Positions 17,052 through 24,521 of a DNA stretch of 64,000 bases are shown in pieces. Source of the stretch: Amycolatopsis sp. cg9 (GTDB lineage Bacteria > Actinomycetota > Actinomycetes > Mycobacteriales > Pseudonocardiaceae); the NCBI RefSeq assembly GCF_041346945.1, contig NZ_CP166850.1:7362501-7426500 (forward strand), in the 5' to 3' direction. Made by a program: the position numbers and the translations under genes. How positions within the stretch are numbered: the first letter of the stretch is position 1; each line of letters starts with the position of its first letter. The notes below the pieces were generated by a model that worked only from the letters and a program-made list of their open reading frames with translations, had not been told where the DNA came from and did not search any database.

Positions 17052-17846
17052 ATGCGGGTCGACCTGAGCGGGAAGACGGCACTGGTCACCGGGTCCACCC
17101 AGGGCATCGGCTCGGCGATCGCGGCGGGTCTCGCGGCCGCGGGTGCCCGCGTCGCGATCAACGGCCGGAGCGAAACCGGGGTCCGGAAGGCCATCGCGCG
17201 GCTGCGCGAAGACCTGCCGGACGCGGACTTCCTCCCGGCGCCGGGCGACGTCTCGGAGGAGGCGGGCGCCGCGCAGGTGGTCGAGGAGGTGCCGGACGCC
17301 GACATCCTGGTCAACAACCTCGGCATCTTCGGCGCGCAGGAACCGCTGGACATCACCGACGCCGACTGGCGCCGCTACTTCGAGGTCAACGTCCTGGCCG
17401 CGGTGCGGCTGACCCGCGCGTACCTGCCGGGGATGACCGAACGCGGCTGGGGCCGGATCCAGTACATCGCCAGCGATTCCGCGATCGTGATCCCGGCCGA
17501 GATGATCCACTATGGAGTGTCGAAGACGGCGCTGCTCGGCGTCTCCCGCGGGTTCGCCAAGCACGCGGCGGGGACCGGCGTCACCGTCAACGCGGTGATC
17601 GCCGGGCCGACGCACACCGGCGGCGTCGAAGACTTCGTCCACGAGCTGGTCGGCACGGACCTGCCGTGGGACGAGGCGCAGCGCGAGTTCATGACGCGGT
17701 ACCGGCCGCAGTCGTTGCTGCAGCGGCTGATCGAGCCTGAGGAGATCGCGCACCTGGTGGTGTACTTGAGTTCTCCGTTCGCTTCGGCCACGACCGGGGC
17801 GGCCGTGCGCGTCGACGGCGGGTACGTCGACTCGATCGTGCCGTGA
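17052..17846 (+). CDS. Short-chain dehydrogenase/reductase
   Basis: 264-residue cytoplasmic NAD(P)-dependent oxidoreductase. The Rossmann motif TGSTQGIG (about residues 14-21), NNLG (about 90) and the catalytic Ser and Tyr-x3-Lys (ASDSAIVIPAEMIHYGVSK, about 140-160) are all present. NGRSE after the second strand suggests NADP preference. The C-terminal VRVDGGYVDSIV matches the classical SDR ending. The substrate cannot be told. It stands alone, divergent from the LysE gene. Confidence 0.9.
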   Translation: MRVDLSGKTALVTGSTQGIGSAIAAGLAAAGARVAINGRSETGVRKAIARLREDLPDADFLPAPGDVSEEAGAAQVVEEVPDADILVNNLGIFGAQEPLDITDADWRRYFEVNVLAAVRLTRAYLPGMTERGWGRIQYIASDSAIVIPAEMIHYGVSKTALLGVSRGFAKHAAGTGVTVNAVIAGPTHTGGVEDFVHELVGTDLPWDEAQREFMTRYRPQSLLQRLIEPEEIAHLVVYLSSPFASATTGAAVRVDGGYVDSIVP

Positions 17847-17848
17847 GG

Positions 17849-17893
17849 CCCGTTCCCGCCCAGGAGCACGGGGGAACCCCGGGAGGGAACGGG
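17849..17893 (+). terminator. Possible terminator after the SDR gene
   Basis: CCCGTTCCC (17849-17857) pairs with GGGAACGGG (17885-17893) across a 27-nt loop that itself contains the smaller hairpin GGGGGAACCCC. It begins 2 bp after the SDR stop. No T-run follows, so it would be a GC-type terminator. Confidence 0.4.
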
Positions 17894-18063
17894 GGATTCG
17901 GAGCCGGGGGTTTCTCCGCACCGGCACTACGTACAACGAGCCGGCCGGGCTGGTGTTCCGGTGCGCGGGGGTGACGTGCGTCGCCCGGGGTACCCCGCGC
18001 AGGGGTCGCCCGGACGAGCGCGCCGGGTGTCGTGATCGGCCCGCGTGGTTCATGATCGACTCC

Positions 18064-18189
18064 ATGGACCACATCGAGACACCGGCGAAACCCGCCCGCG
18101 GCCTGCATCGGGTGCTCCTCGTGGCGGCGGCGGGCGCCCTGATCGCCGCCGCCGCGTGGGTGGCCCTCTGGCTGGCCATGCACCTCTGA
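18064..18189 (+). CDS. Possible small single-helix membrane protein
   Basis: A 41-residue frame (45 if the ATG at 18052 is used). It has a charged N-terminus, MDHIETPAKPARG, followed by one hydrophobic helix of about 22 residues rich in Ala/Leu/Val/Trp. Third codon positions are G/C-rich as in real genes here. No ribosome site precedes either ATG. It ends 8 bp from the convergent beta-helix gene. It could be a genuine small membrane protein or chance; I recognise no family. Confidence 0.4.
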   Translation: MDHIETPAKPARGLHRVLLVAAAGALIAAAAWVALWLAMHL

Positions 18190-18197
18190 GGGGAGGA

Positions 18198-19655
18198 CTA
18201 CGGGGTGACCGGGACGTTCGTCAGGCCCGACTTGGCGTTCGTCACGGTGTTCGACGCGTACACCACGTTCGGGTTCGCCGCGCACTTCGACACCGAGCTG
18301 ATCTTGATCGCGTAGGCGCCGGCCCCGCCGAGGTCGGACTTGTTGTTGCGCCAGACGTTCCCGCAGCCGTTGTCGAACGACGGGCTCGTGCTGGTGTTGT
18401 GGTTCTCGTAGCCGTTGGCGAACACGCCGGGCGAGGAGAAGGTGCCCGTGTTGTCCTCGATCGTGTAGCCGATGCCCTTGACGTCGATCCAGGAGTCGGC
18501 GGAGTTCTCGCCGCTGATCCCGCGCCCGTCGAAGGTGTTGCCGCGGATCAGCCCGCTGAAGGTGCCTTCCTTGACGTCGATCGGCTCGGCCGCGATGAAC
18601 GGGCCGATGTGGTTGTCCAGCACCTGGATCCGGTCGCCGCGGTCGACGCCGCCGGAATTGCCGTGGCAGCCCCAGTTCGAGTTGGCCGAGCCGAGGTAGA
18701 CGCCCTCGCCGTAGCCGGGCTGCCCGAGCCCGGTGTAGGTGATCGTGGAGTTCTTCAGCACGCTGTCGGCCGACGACCGGCGGAAGTGGATCGCCTCTTC
18801 GTCGACGTGGTGCACGGTGACGCCGTCGATGGTGGTGTGCGGCGAATCGTCGACGACGATGCCCTTCTTGGACTCCTGGACCGTGAACCCGGTCAGGTTC
18901 CAGTACGGCGCGCCCGAGAGCCACAGGCCGTAGCCGGAATCCCAGCCCGCGGTGGGCGCGGGGCAGTCGGGCGCGTCACCGGACGGTCCGTCGTTGATCA
19001 GGACGGCGTTCGACGGCCCCGAAAGGGTGATGGGCTTCGCCGCCGTGCCCGGCTTCGTCGTGACGAAGGAGCCGCGGTAGGTGCCGGCCGCCAGCTTGAT
19101 CGCCTGCCCCGGCGCCGCGTTCGCCAGCGCGGCCTGCAGCTGCGCGGCCGTCGCGACGTTCACGGTGTCGCCGCTCGGTGGGGGAGTGGTCGTCGTGACC
19201 GGCGGCGGGGTGGTGGTGGGCGTCGTCGGCGTGGTGGTGACCTGGCCGCCACCGGTGCACGCGGCGCCGTTCACCGTGCACCCGGCCGGCGACCCCGCGC
19301 CCGAGACGGTGAAGCCGAAGCTCGCGGTGGCGCCGGGGGCGACCGTGCCGTTGAACCCGGCGTTCGTGAACTTGTAGTGCTGCCCGGTCTGCGCCTTCAC
19401 CGAGCTCCACGAGCTGGTCACCGCCGAGCCGGCGGGCAGGTCGAACTCGACCGTCCAGCCGGTGGCGGGCGTGTCGCCGCGGTTGGCGATCGTGTAACCG
19501 CCGCCGTAGCCGCCGGTCCAGACCGACGTCTGGGTGAAGGTGGCGGAGAGGTTCGCCGCGGCCGCCCGCGCGGTCACCCCGCCGGTCAGGGCGAGGGCGA
19601 CCGCGGCGGCGGAAACGGTGGCGGCACCGAGGAAAACGGCACTTCGTGGGGACAC
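18198..19655 (-). CDS. Secreted CBM2 plus right-handed beta-helix protein (pectate lyase-like)
   Basis: 485-residue exported protein. Signal peptide (about 1-33), then a family 2 cellulose-binding module (about 36-130; SATFTQTSVWTGGYGGGY, TGWTVEFDLPAGSAV). A Thr/Pro linker follows (TTTPTTPTTTPPP), then a parallel beta-helix domain (about 165-485) with NSTITYTG, VYLGSANSNWG and IRGNTFDGRG rungs. Such folds act as pectate or other polysaccharide lyases or glycosidases, but no catalytic signature is clear enough to name the activity. The GTG at 19655 is chosen because CCGGAGGCC lies just before it. The set fits a plant-polymer degrader. Confidence 0.8.
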   Translation of the reverse strand: MSPRSAVFLGAATVSAAAVALALTGGVTARAAAANLSATFTQTSVWTGGYGGGYTIANRGDTPATGWTVEFDLPAGSAVTSSWSSVKAQTGQHYKFTNAGFNGTVAPGATASFGFTVSGAGSPAGCTVNGAACTGGGQVTTTPTTPTTTPPPVTTTTPPPSGDTVNVATAAQLQAALANAAPGQAIKLAAGTYRGSFVTTKPGTAAKPITLSGPSNAVLINDGPSGDAPDCPAPTAGWDSGYGLWLSGAPYWNLTGFTVQESKKGIVVDDSPHTTIDGVTVHHVDEEAIHFRRSSADSVLKNSTITYTGLGQPGYGEGVYLGSANSNWGCHGNSGGVDRGDRIQVLDNHIGPFIAAEPIDVKEGTFSGLIRGNTFDGRGISGENSADSWIDVKGIGYTIEDNTGTFSSPGVFANGYENHNTSTSPSFDNGCGNVWRNNKSDLGGAGAYAIKISSVSKCAANPNVVYASNTVTNAKSGLTNVPVTP

Positions 19656-19773
19656 CGATGGCCTCCGGAAAAGGGACAGCGGAGGTGTTGCGGCGTACAC
19701 CCGGACGTTCCCTTTATAGGCGACCCCCGCGACGTGCGTCAATGGGCTGAACTACGGTCATGGATGTGAACGG

Positions 19774-21813
19774 CTAGCCGGTGACGCTCGGCGCGCCGGT
19801 CTCGAGGTGCCCGCTGAACCGGCGCAGGAACTTCGGGTCGGCGTCGAGGGTGGCCGACAGGTCGTACCAGCCGGACCCGTACGCGACCGGGTTCCAGTCG
19901 TCGGTCACCGTCTGCCCGGCGGCGAGGGGGTAGGTCCACGGCCCGTCGGTGCGGTAGTGGTTCGCGGTGATCGTGAGCTTGACCGCCGTCGTCCCGGAGT
20001 TGCGCATGGTCAGCCGCAGCTTGTTCTCGGCGGTGTAGCCGCCGAGGACGTCGACGCCCGCGCCGGCGCTGTTCGCGTCCCCGGCCAGCACCCAGCGGAA
20101 GCGGTTGGGCCCGTGCACCGCCACGCCGTACTTGCCGCCGCCGTAGAGCTGGATCCGCCAGGTGTCGCTGACCTGCGCCCCGGGCGCGACGTCGTAGGGC
20201 CACGGGCCGTCGGTCTGGCCGTCATTGCGGTAGGCCAGCAGCTGCACGGCCGCGGTGCCCTGGTTGGCGAACGTCGTGGTGAGGATCTTGCGGTCGGCGC
20301 TCAGCGACGTCGTGACCAGAGGCCGGTAGGGGAGCGCTCGGGCGGGCCGGGTCCCCGGCTCCTGGACCGGGACCTGCTGCTTGCCGGTCGCGGGCGGCGC
20401 GGGTTTCGGCAGCTTCTTCTGGGTGTCGTCGGCCTGCTTGCGCAGCGCCGCGGTGTCCGGCAGCAGCGGGATCTGCGTGGCCGGTGTGCCGAAGTCGAAG
20501 CACGTCATGAGGTCACCGCAGAGCGCCCGGCGCCACGCGCTGATGTTCGGCTCGGCGACGCCGGTCCAGCGTTCCAGGAACCGGAGCACCGAGGTGTGGT
20601 CGGTGACCTCGGAGCTGACCCAGCCGCCGCGGCTCCACGGCGAGATGACCGTCATCGGCACGCGCGCGCCGAGGCCGATCGGCTGGCCGCCGATGTACTC
20701 CCCGGTGGTGCCCGGTGGCGCGATCGGCGGGGCGACGTGGTCGAAGAACCCGTCGTTCTCGTCGTAGTTGATGAGGACCACGGTGGACTCCCACAGCTTC
20801 GGGTTGGCCCACAACGCGTTCAGCACGGTCTGGGTGTACGCGGCACCGTCGACCGGCCGGGCTTCGGGGTGCTCGCAGTAGCCGTAGGGCGCGACGATCC
20901 AGGACACCGCCGGCAGCGAGCCGCTCGCGCAGTCGGCCTTGAATTCGGCGAGGACGTGGTCGACGTCCTTGCCCTGCCCCGAATCCGGTCCCCAGGTCTT
21001 GAACACGCTGGCCCGCTTGGACAGTTCGCTGGCGTAGTCCTGGTGGTAGGCCTGGAAGAGCCAGAGGGGGTTGTCGCCGTAGTCGCCGACGAAAGAGTCG
21101 CTCGCGTCGCCGACCTCCTTGTTGGCGTAGACCTTCCACGAAACCCCGTGCTGCTGGAGGCGTTCCGGGTAGGTCGTCCAGCGGAAGACCGGCCGGTAGT
21201 CGGCGGGGTTGTAGTTCGCCGGCCCGCCCGCCTGGCCCGCGGCGTCGATGGTGCCGGTGAACAGGTAGAGCCGGTTGGGCGTGGTCGGGCCCTGGACCGA
21301 GCAGAAGTAGTGGTCGCAGACGGTGAACGCGTCGGCGAGCGCGCGGTGGAACGGGATGTCGCCCTGGTCGAAGTAGCCCATGGTCATCTCGCCCTTGGCG
21401 GGGATCCAGGCGTTGTTGGCGCCGCCGGCGATCGCCTGGTGCTGGTCGGCCCAGCCGTGCCCGAGGTCGCCGAGGTCCTGACCGTCCACTTTGGTGGTGT
21501 CCACCCGGAACGGCAGCAGGTACTTCCCGTCGGTGCGCCCGGAATCGGGCTGGTGGAAGACGTCCTGGCCGTTCGGCTGGACGATCGCGGACCGGTCGCC
21601 GTAGCCGCGGACGCCCCGCATCGTGCCGTAGTAGTGGTCGAACGAACGGTTCTCCTGCATGAGGACCACGACGTGCTCGACGTCGGAGAGGCTGCCGGTG
21701 GCGCGGGGTTCGGCGAGGGCCTCGGCCATGCCGGGCGGCAAGGCGCCGAGGGCGCCGGCGGCGGCTACCCCGCCGAGGAAACTGCGTCGGGTGAGCTTGA
21801 GCGGATCGGCCAT
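19774..21813 (-). CDS. Tat-exported phospholipase C (phosphocholine-specific type)
   Basis: 679 residues. An N-terminal twin-arginine signal (LTRRSFLGG) directs folded export. The phosphoesterase domain (about 40-440) begins VEHVVVLMQENRSFDHYYGTM and includes GPTTPNRLYLFTGT, VLINYDENDGFFDHV and VPMTVISPWSRGG, as in bacterial non-haemolytic phospholipase C and acid phosphatase AcpA relatives. Two C-terminal beta domains (about 490-679; TDGPWPYDVAPG and TDGPWTYPLAAG) are the repeated DUF756 modules of this family. The ATG at 21813 follows CTGGAGGCTCCCGTG. It probably releases phosphate and choline from phospholipids outside the cell. Confidence 0.9.
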   Translation of the reverse strand: MADPLKLTRRSFLGGVAAAGALGALPPGMAEALAEPRATGSLSDVEHVVVLMQENRSFDHYYGTMRGVRGYGDRSAIVQPNGQDVFHQPDSGRTDGKYLLPFRVDTTKVDGQDLGDLGHGWADQHQAIAGGANNAWIPAKGEMTMGYFDQGDIPFHRALADAFTVCDHYFCSVQGPTTPNRLYLFTGTIDAAGQAGGPANYNPADYRPVFRWTTYPERLQQHGVSWKVYANKEVGDASDSFVGDYGDNPLWLFQAYHQDYASELSKRASVFKTWGPDSGQGKDVDHVLAEFKADCASGSLPAVSWIVAPYGYCEHPEARPVDGAAYTQTVLNALWANPKLWESTVVLINYDENDGFFDHVAPPIAPPGTTGEYIGGQPIGLGARVPMTVISPWSRGGWVSSEVTDHTSVLRFLERWTGVAEPNISAWRRALCGDLMTCFDFGTPATQIPLLPDTAALRKQADDTQKKLPKPAPPATGKQQVPVQEPGTRPARALPYRPLVTTSLSADRKILTTTFANQGTAAVQLLAYRNDGQTDGPWPYDVAPGAQVSDTWRIQLYGGGKYGVAVHGPNRFRWVLAGDANSAGAGVDVLGGYTAENKLRLTMRNSGTTAVKLTITANHYRTDGPWTYPLAAGQTVTDDWNPVAYGSGWYDLSATLDADPKFLRRFSGHLETGAPSVTG

Positions 21814-22048
21814 CACGGGAGCCTCCAGGGGACCTCGGCGGGGCGGCGCGCCCAGCGTAAGTGATCGAAGGTGCGCGAAAACACCGACGTTCGGACGTAA
21901 TCGCGCAACCCCGCATTCACCGGCTGTTCGGTTCGCGGTCCGCCCGCACGACACTTTCCGGTGACCGGCAGCTGAACCGGAGCGGCGCGGGGAATCTTGA
22001 TCAGCACGAACCCCTGACGCGCAGGGGAGAAAGCGGGAGGAGAGCACG

Positions 22049-22294
22049 ATGAACACCCGAATCGCTTCCCTGGCGGTGGCCGGTGCCCTCGCGGTTTCCG
22101 GGATGGTCGCCGCGGCGGCCCCGGCGTCGGCCGACCCGGTGCCCGGCAGTGCGAACCAGTTCTACGCCTACTGCTCGGTCGACCTGCTCGGCGTGCCGCT
22201 GGGGTGCACCGAGACCGACGTGGCGCACGCGTCGCACATCTGCCAGTACGTCGTCACCGGTGTCGGGCTCGGGCTCGACTGCATCCTGCGCTGA
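22049..22294 (+). CDS. Small secreted protein with four cysteines
   Basis: 81 residues: a Sec signal peptide (about 1-28, MNTRIASLAVAGALAVSG to APASA) followed by a mature peptide of about 53 residues. The mature part has four Cys (AYCSVD, LGCTET, HICQYV, LDCILR), likely two disulfides, and a hydrophobic GVGLGL near the end. The GGAGGAGAGCACG ribosome site is strong, so it is very likely expressed. I recognise no family. Confidence 0.7.
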   Translation: MNTRIASLAVAGALAVSGMVAAAAPASADPVPGSANQFYAYCSVDLLGVPLGCTETDVAHASHICQYVVTGVGLGLDCILR

Positions 22295-22390
22295 CGTTGC
22301 CCGAAAGTACCCGGTGGTCCGGACCATCGGGTACTCGTCGGAAAATGTCCGACCGGTTAGCCTTGTTCTTCGCCACTTCGCCGTTCATAC

Positions 22391-22411
22391 TTTGTTGTGA
22401 TCCACAACAAA
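22391..22411. promoter_or_regulatory. Perfect 9-3-9 palindrome before the GH16 gene
   Basis: TTTGTTGTG (22391-22399) is perfectly inverted as CACAACAAA (22403-22411) around ATC, 52 bp before the GH16 ATG. It is AT-rich in GC-rich DNA and unlike the LacI sites of this window, so it is a strong candidate operator for a different regulator. Confidence 0.6.
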
Positions 22412-22463
22412 TAGGGTGACGGTGAGCCGCCAGCCGTCGCCCGCGGAAGAAGAAGAGGCGACA

Positions 22464-23303
22464 ATGACGTCGACCAGGATCCCCACCCGGTGGCGCCGGA
22501 CGGCCCGGTTGCTGGCCGTCCCCGCCGCCCTGCTCGCGCTCGGTGCCGTGGTGGCCGCCCCGCCGAGCCAGGCCGCTTCGGTTCTCGAGAGTTTCTCCGA
22601 CGACTTCGACGGTGCCGCCGGGAGCGGCGTCGACGGTTCGAAGTGGGTGCACGAGACCGGCGACAACGTCAACAACCACGAACGGCAGTGGTACACCGAC
22701 GGGACCGCCAACGCGGCCCTCGACGGCCAGGGCCACCTCGTGATCACCGCGAAGAAGGAGAACAGCGGCAACAACTGCTGGTACGGCGCGTGCGAGTACA
22801 CCTCGGCGCGGCTGAACACCTCCGGCAAGTTCTCCACGTCGTCCGGGCACGTCGAGGCCCGGATGAAACTGCCGCGCGGGCAGGGCATGTGGCCCGCGTT
22901 CTGGATGCTCGGCACCGACATCGGCAGCGTCGGCTGGCCGAACTGCGGCGAGATCGACATCATGGAAAACGTCGGGTTCGAGCCGAACACCGTGCACGGC
23001 ACCATCCACGGCCCGGGCTACTCGGGTTCCGGTGGCATCGGCGCGGCCTACAACGGCCCGAACTTCTCCGACGACTTCCACACCTACGCCGTGGACTGGT
23101 CGACCGACAAGATCGTGTGGTCGGTGGACGGCAACGTCTACCAGACCCGCACGCCGGCCGACGTCGGCGGCAACGCGTGGGCGTTCAACCACCCGTTCTT
23201 CGTGATCCTCAACCTCGCGGTCGGCGGCTACTGGCCGGGTGACCCGGACGGCAGCACGCAGTTCCCGCAGCAGCTGGTGGTCGACTACGTCCACGTGAGC
23301 TGA
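22464..23303 (+). CDS. Secreted GH16 endo-beta-1,3-glucanase (laminarinase type)
   Basis: 279 residues with a signal peptide (about 1-37, ending PPSQAAS) and one GH16 jelly-roll domain. The catalytic motif GEIDIMENVG gives nucleophile Glu163 and acid/base Glu168. GTIHGPGYSG, WPAFWMLGTDIG and FHTYAVDWS match bacterial laminarinases. It should cut beta-1,3(-1,4)-glucans of fungal walls or plants outside the cell. There is no carbohydrate-binding module. The ATG at 22464 follows a purine-rich GAAGAAGAAGAGGCG. A perfect palindrome upstream suggests dedicated regulation. Confidence 0.93.
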   Translation: MTSTRIPTRWRRTARLLAVPAALLALGAVVAAPPSQAASVLESFSDDFDGAAGSGVDGSKWVHETGDNVNNHERQWYTDGTANAALDGQGHLVITAKKENSGNNCWYGACEYTSARLNTSGKFSTSSGHVEARMKLPRGQGMWPAFWMLGTDIGSVGWPNCGEIDIMENVGFEPNTVHGTIHGPGYSGSGGIGAAYNGPNFSDDFHTYAVDWSTDKIVWSVDGNVYQTRTPADVGGNAWAFNHPFFVILNLAVGGYWPGDPDGSTQFPQQLVVDYVHVS

Positions 23304-23316
23304 GCGGCCCCGATCG

Positions 23317-23371
23317 GCGGGACCGGCTCGCTCCCCGTGCGCGGCGGGGAGCGGACCGGTCCCGCGTCTTT
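23317..23371 (+). terminator. Rho-independent terminator after the GH16 gene
   Basis: GCGGGACCGG (23317-23326) pairs with CCGGTCCCGC (23356-23365), and inside it CGCTCCCCG pairs with CGGGGAGCG. GTCTTTT follows. It starts 13 bp after the stop codon. Confidence 0.75.
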
Positions 23372-23400
23372 TCCCGGGTTCCGGCGGGGCGGCCGGGATG

Positions 23401-23451
23401 TCGTGAAAGGGTCGTTCACCTCGCCAGACGACATGAACGACTCTTTCACGA
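23401..23451 (+). repeat. Palindromic intergenic repeat (variant copy)
   Basis: An 18-bp stem, TCGTGAAAGGGTCGTTCA (23401-23418) against 23434-23451, with one G/T position that would still pair in RNA. Each arm is a near-palindrome of the form TGAA..GTC..TTCA, as in the elements at 11155 and 48877. It lies in the 290-bp spacer between the GH16 and D,D-carboxypeptidase genes, downstream of the GH16 terminator. Confidence 0.6.
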
Positions 23452-23594
23452 CGTCTGGCCGGGAGGTCTTTGGTACAGAGCTGTGACACTTCTGGTTCAG
23501 ACCTGTCGAACAACCCCGACGGGCCGGCGATCTTCCCCGGACAGAGTGACCGGAGTGCGCTCGGACGAGCGCGCTTCGGCAGCCGGAGGAGATC

Positions 23595-24521
23595 ATGTCC
23601 CGTACCCGCATCCCACCCGTCGCCGGCGGGATCGCCGCCGCGGTGGCTGTCGCCGTCGTCGTGACCTGCTGGGTGCTCTTCCCGCCGGAACTCGCGGGCC
23701 GGGCGAGCGCGGCTCGGCCGTCGATCGACCTGGCGCTGCCGTGGCCGTCGGAGGGGCAGGCCAGCGCCGAGGTGCTGGGGCTGGGCTCGCTCGGCAGCCG
23801 CGGTGAGCGGGAGCCGGTGCCGATCGCCAGCGTCACCAAGGTGATGACCGCGTACGTGGTGCTGAAGGACCACCCGCTCGACGCGGCGGAGGCGGGCCCG
23901 CTGATCACCGTCGACGAGCAGGCCGAGGCCGAATCGACGTCGGCGGAGGAGTCGACCGCGCCGGTCCGGGCGGGCCGCCGGATCAGCGAGCGGGACCTGC
24001 TGGCGCTGATGCTGGTGCCGTCCGGCAACAACGTGGCGCGGTTGCTCGCGCGGTGGGACGCGGGCAGCCAGGAGGCGTTCGTCGGGAAGATGAACCGCGA
24101 GGCCGCGGCGCTCGGCATGACGAGCACGACGTACACGGGCGCGAGCGGCGTCGAGGATTCGACCACGAGCACCGCCGCGGATCAGCTGCGGCTGGCGCGC
24201 GAGGCGATGAAGATCCCGGTGCTGCGCGCGATCGTGGCCACCCCGAGCCTGCGCGTCGACGGCGTCCCGGGCACGGTGGTCAACACCAACACCCTCCTCG
24301 GCCGCGACGGCGTGATCGGCCTGAAGACAGGCTCTTCCACGGCGGCCGGCGGCGCCCTGATGTGGGCGGCGAAGGCCCCGGGCGGAGCGTTGATCCTGGG
24401 GGTGGTGCTCCACCAGAGCCCGGGCGGCAGCCCGGCATCGGGCCTGCAGGCGGCCCTGGAGAACAGCCGCCGCCTGATCGCGGCCATCCAGCGCGAACTG
24501 CCCACGGCGGCCACCCGATGA
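23595..24521 (+). CDS. D-alanyl-D-alanine carboxypeptidase (peptidase S11)
   Basis: 308-residue exported penicillin-binding protein of the DacA/DacD type, trimming the terminal D-Ala of peptidoglycan peptides. One N-terminal hydrophobic segment (about 10-35) acts as signal or anchor. The three active-site motifs are present: SVTK with Ser79, SGN (about residue 142) and KTGSS (about 244). It lacks the C-terminal beta domain and amphipathic anchor of E. coli DacA. The ATG at 23595 follows CCGGAGGAGATC. Its stop overlaps the next gene as ATGA, so the two are coupled. Confidence 0.9.
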   Translation: MSRTRIPPVAGGIAAAVAVAVVVTCWVLFPPELAGRASAARPSIDLALPWPSEGQASAEVLGLGSLGSRGEREPVPIASVTKVMTAYVVLKDHPLDAAEAGPLITVDEQAEAESTSAEESTAPVRAGRRISERDLLALMLVPSGNNVARLLARWDAGSQEAFVGKMNREAAALGMTSTTYTGASGVEDSTTSTAADQLRLAREAMKIPVLRAIVATPSLRVDGVPGTVVNTNTLLGRDGVIGLKTGSSTAAGGALMWAAKAPGGALILGVVLHQSPGGSPASGLQAALENSRRLIAAIQRELPTAATR

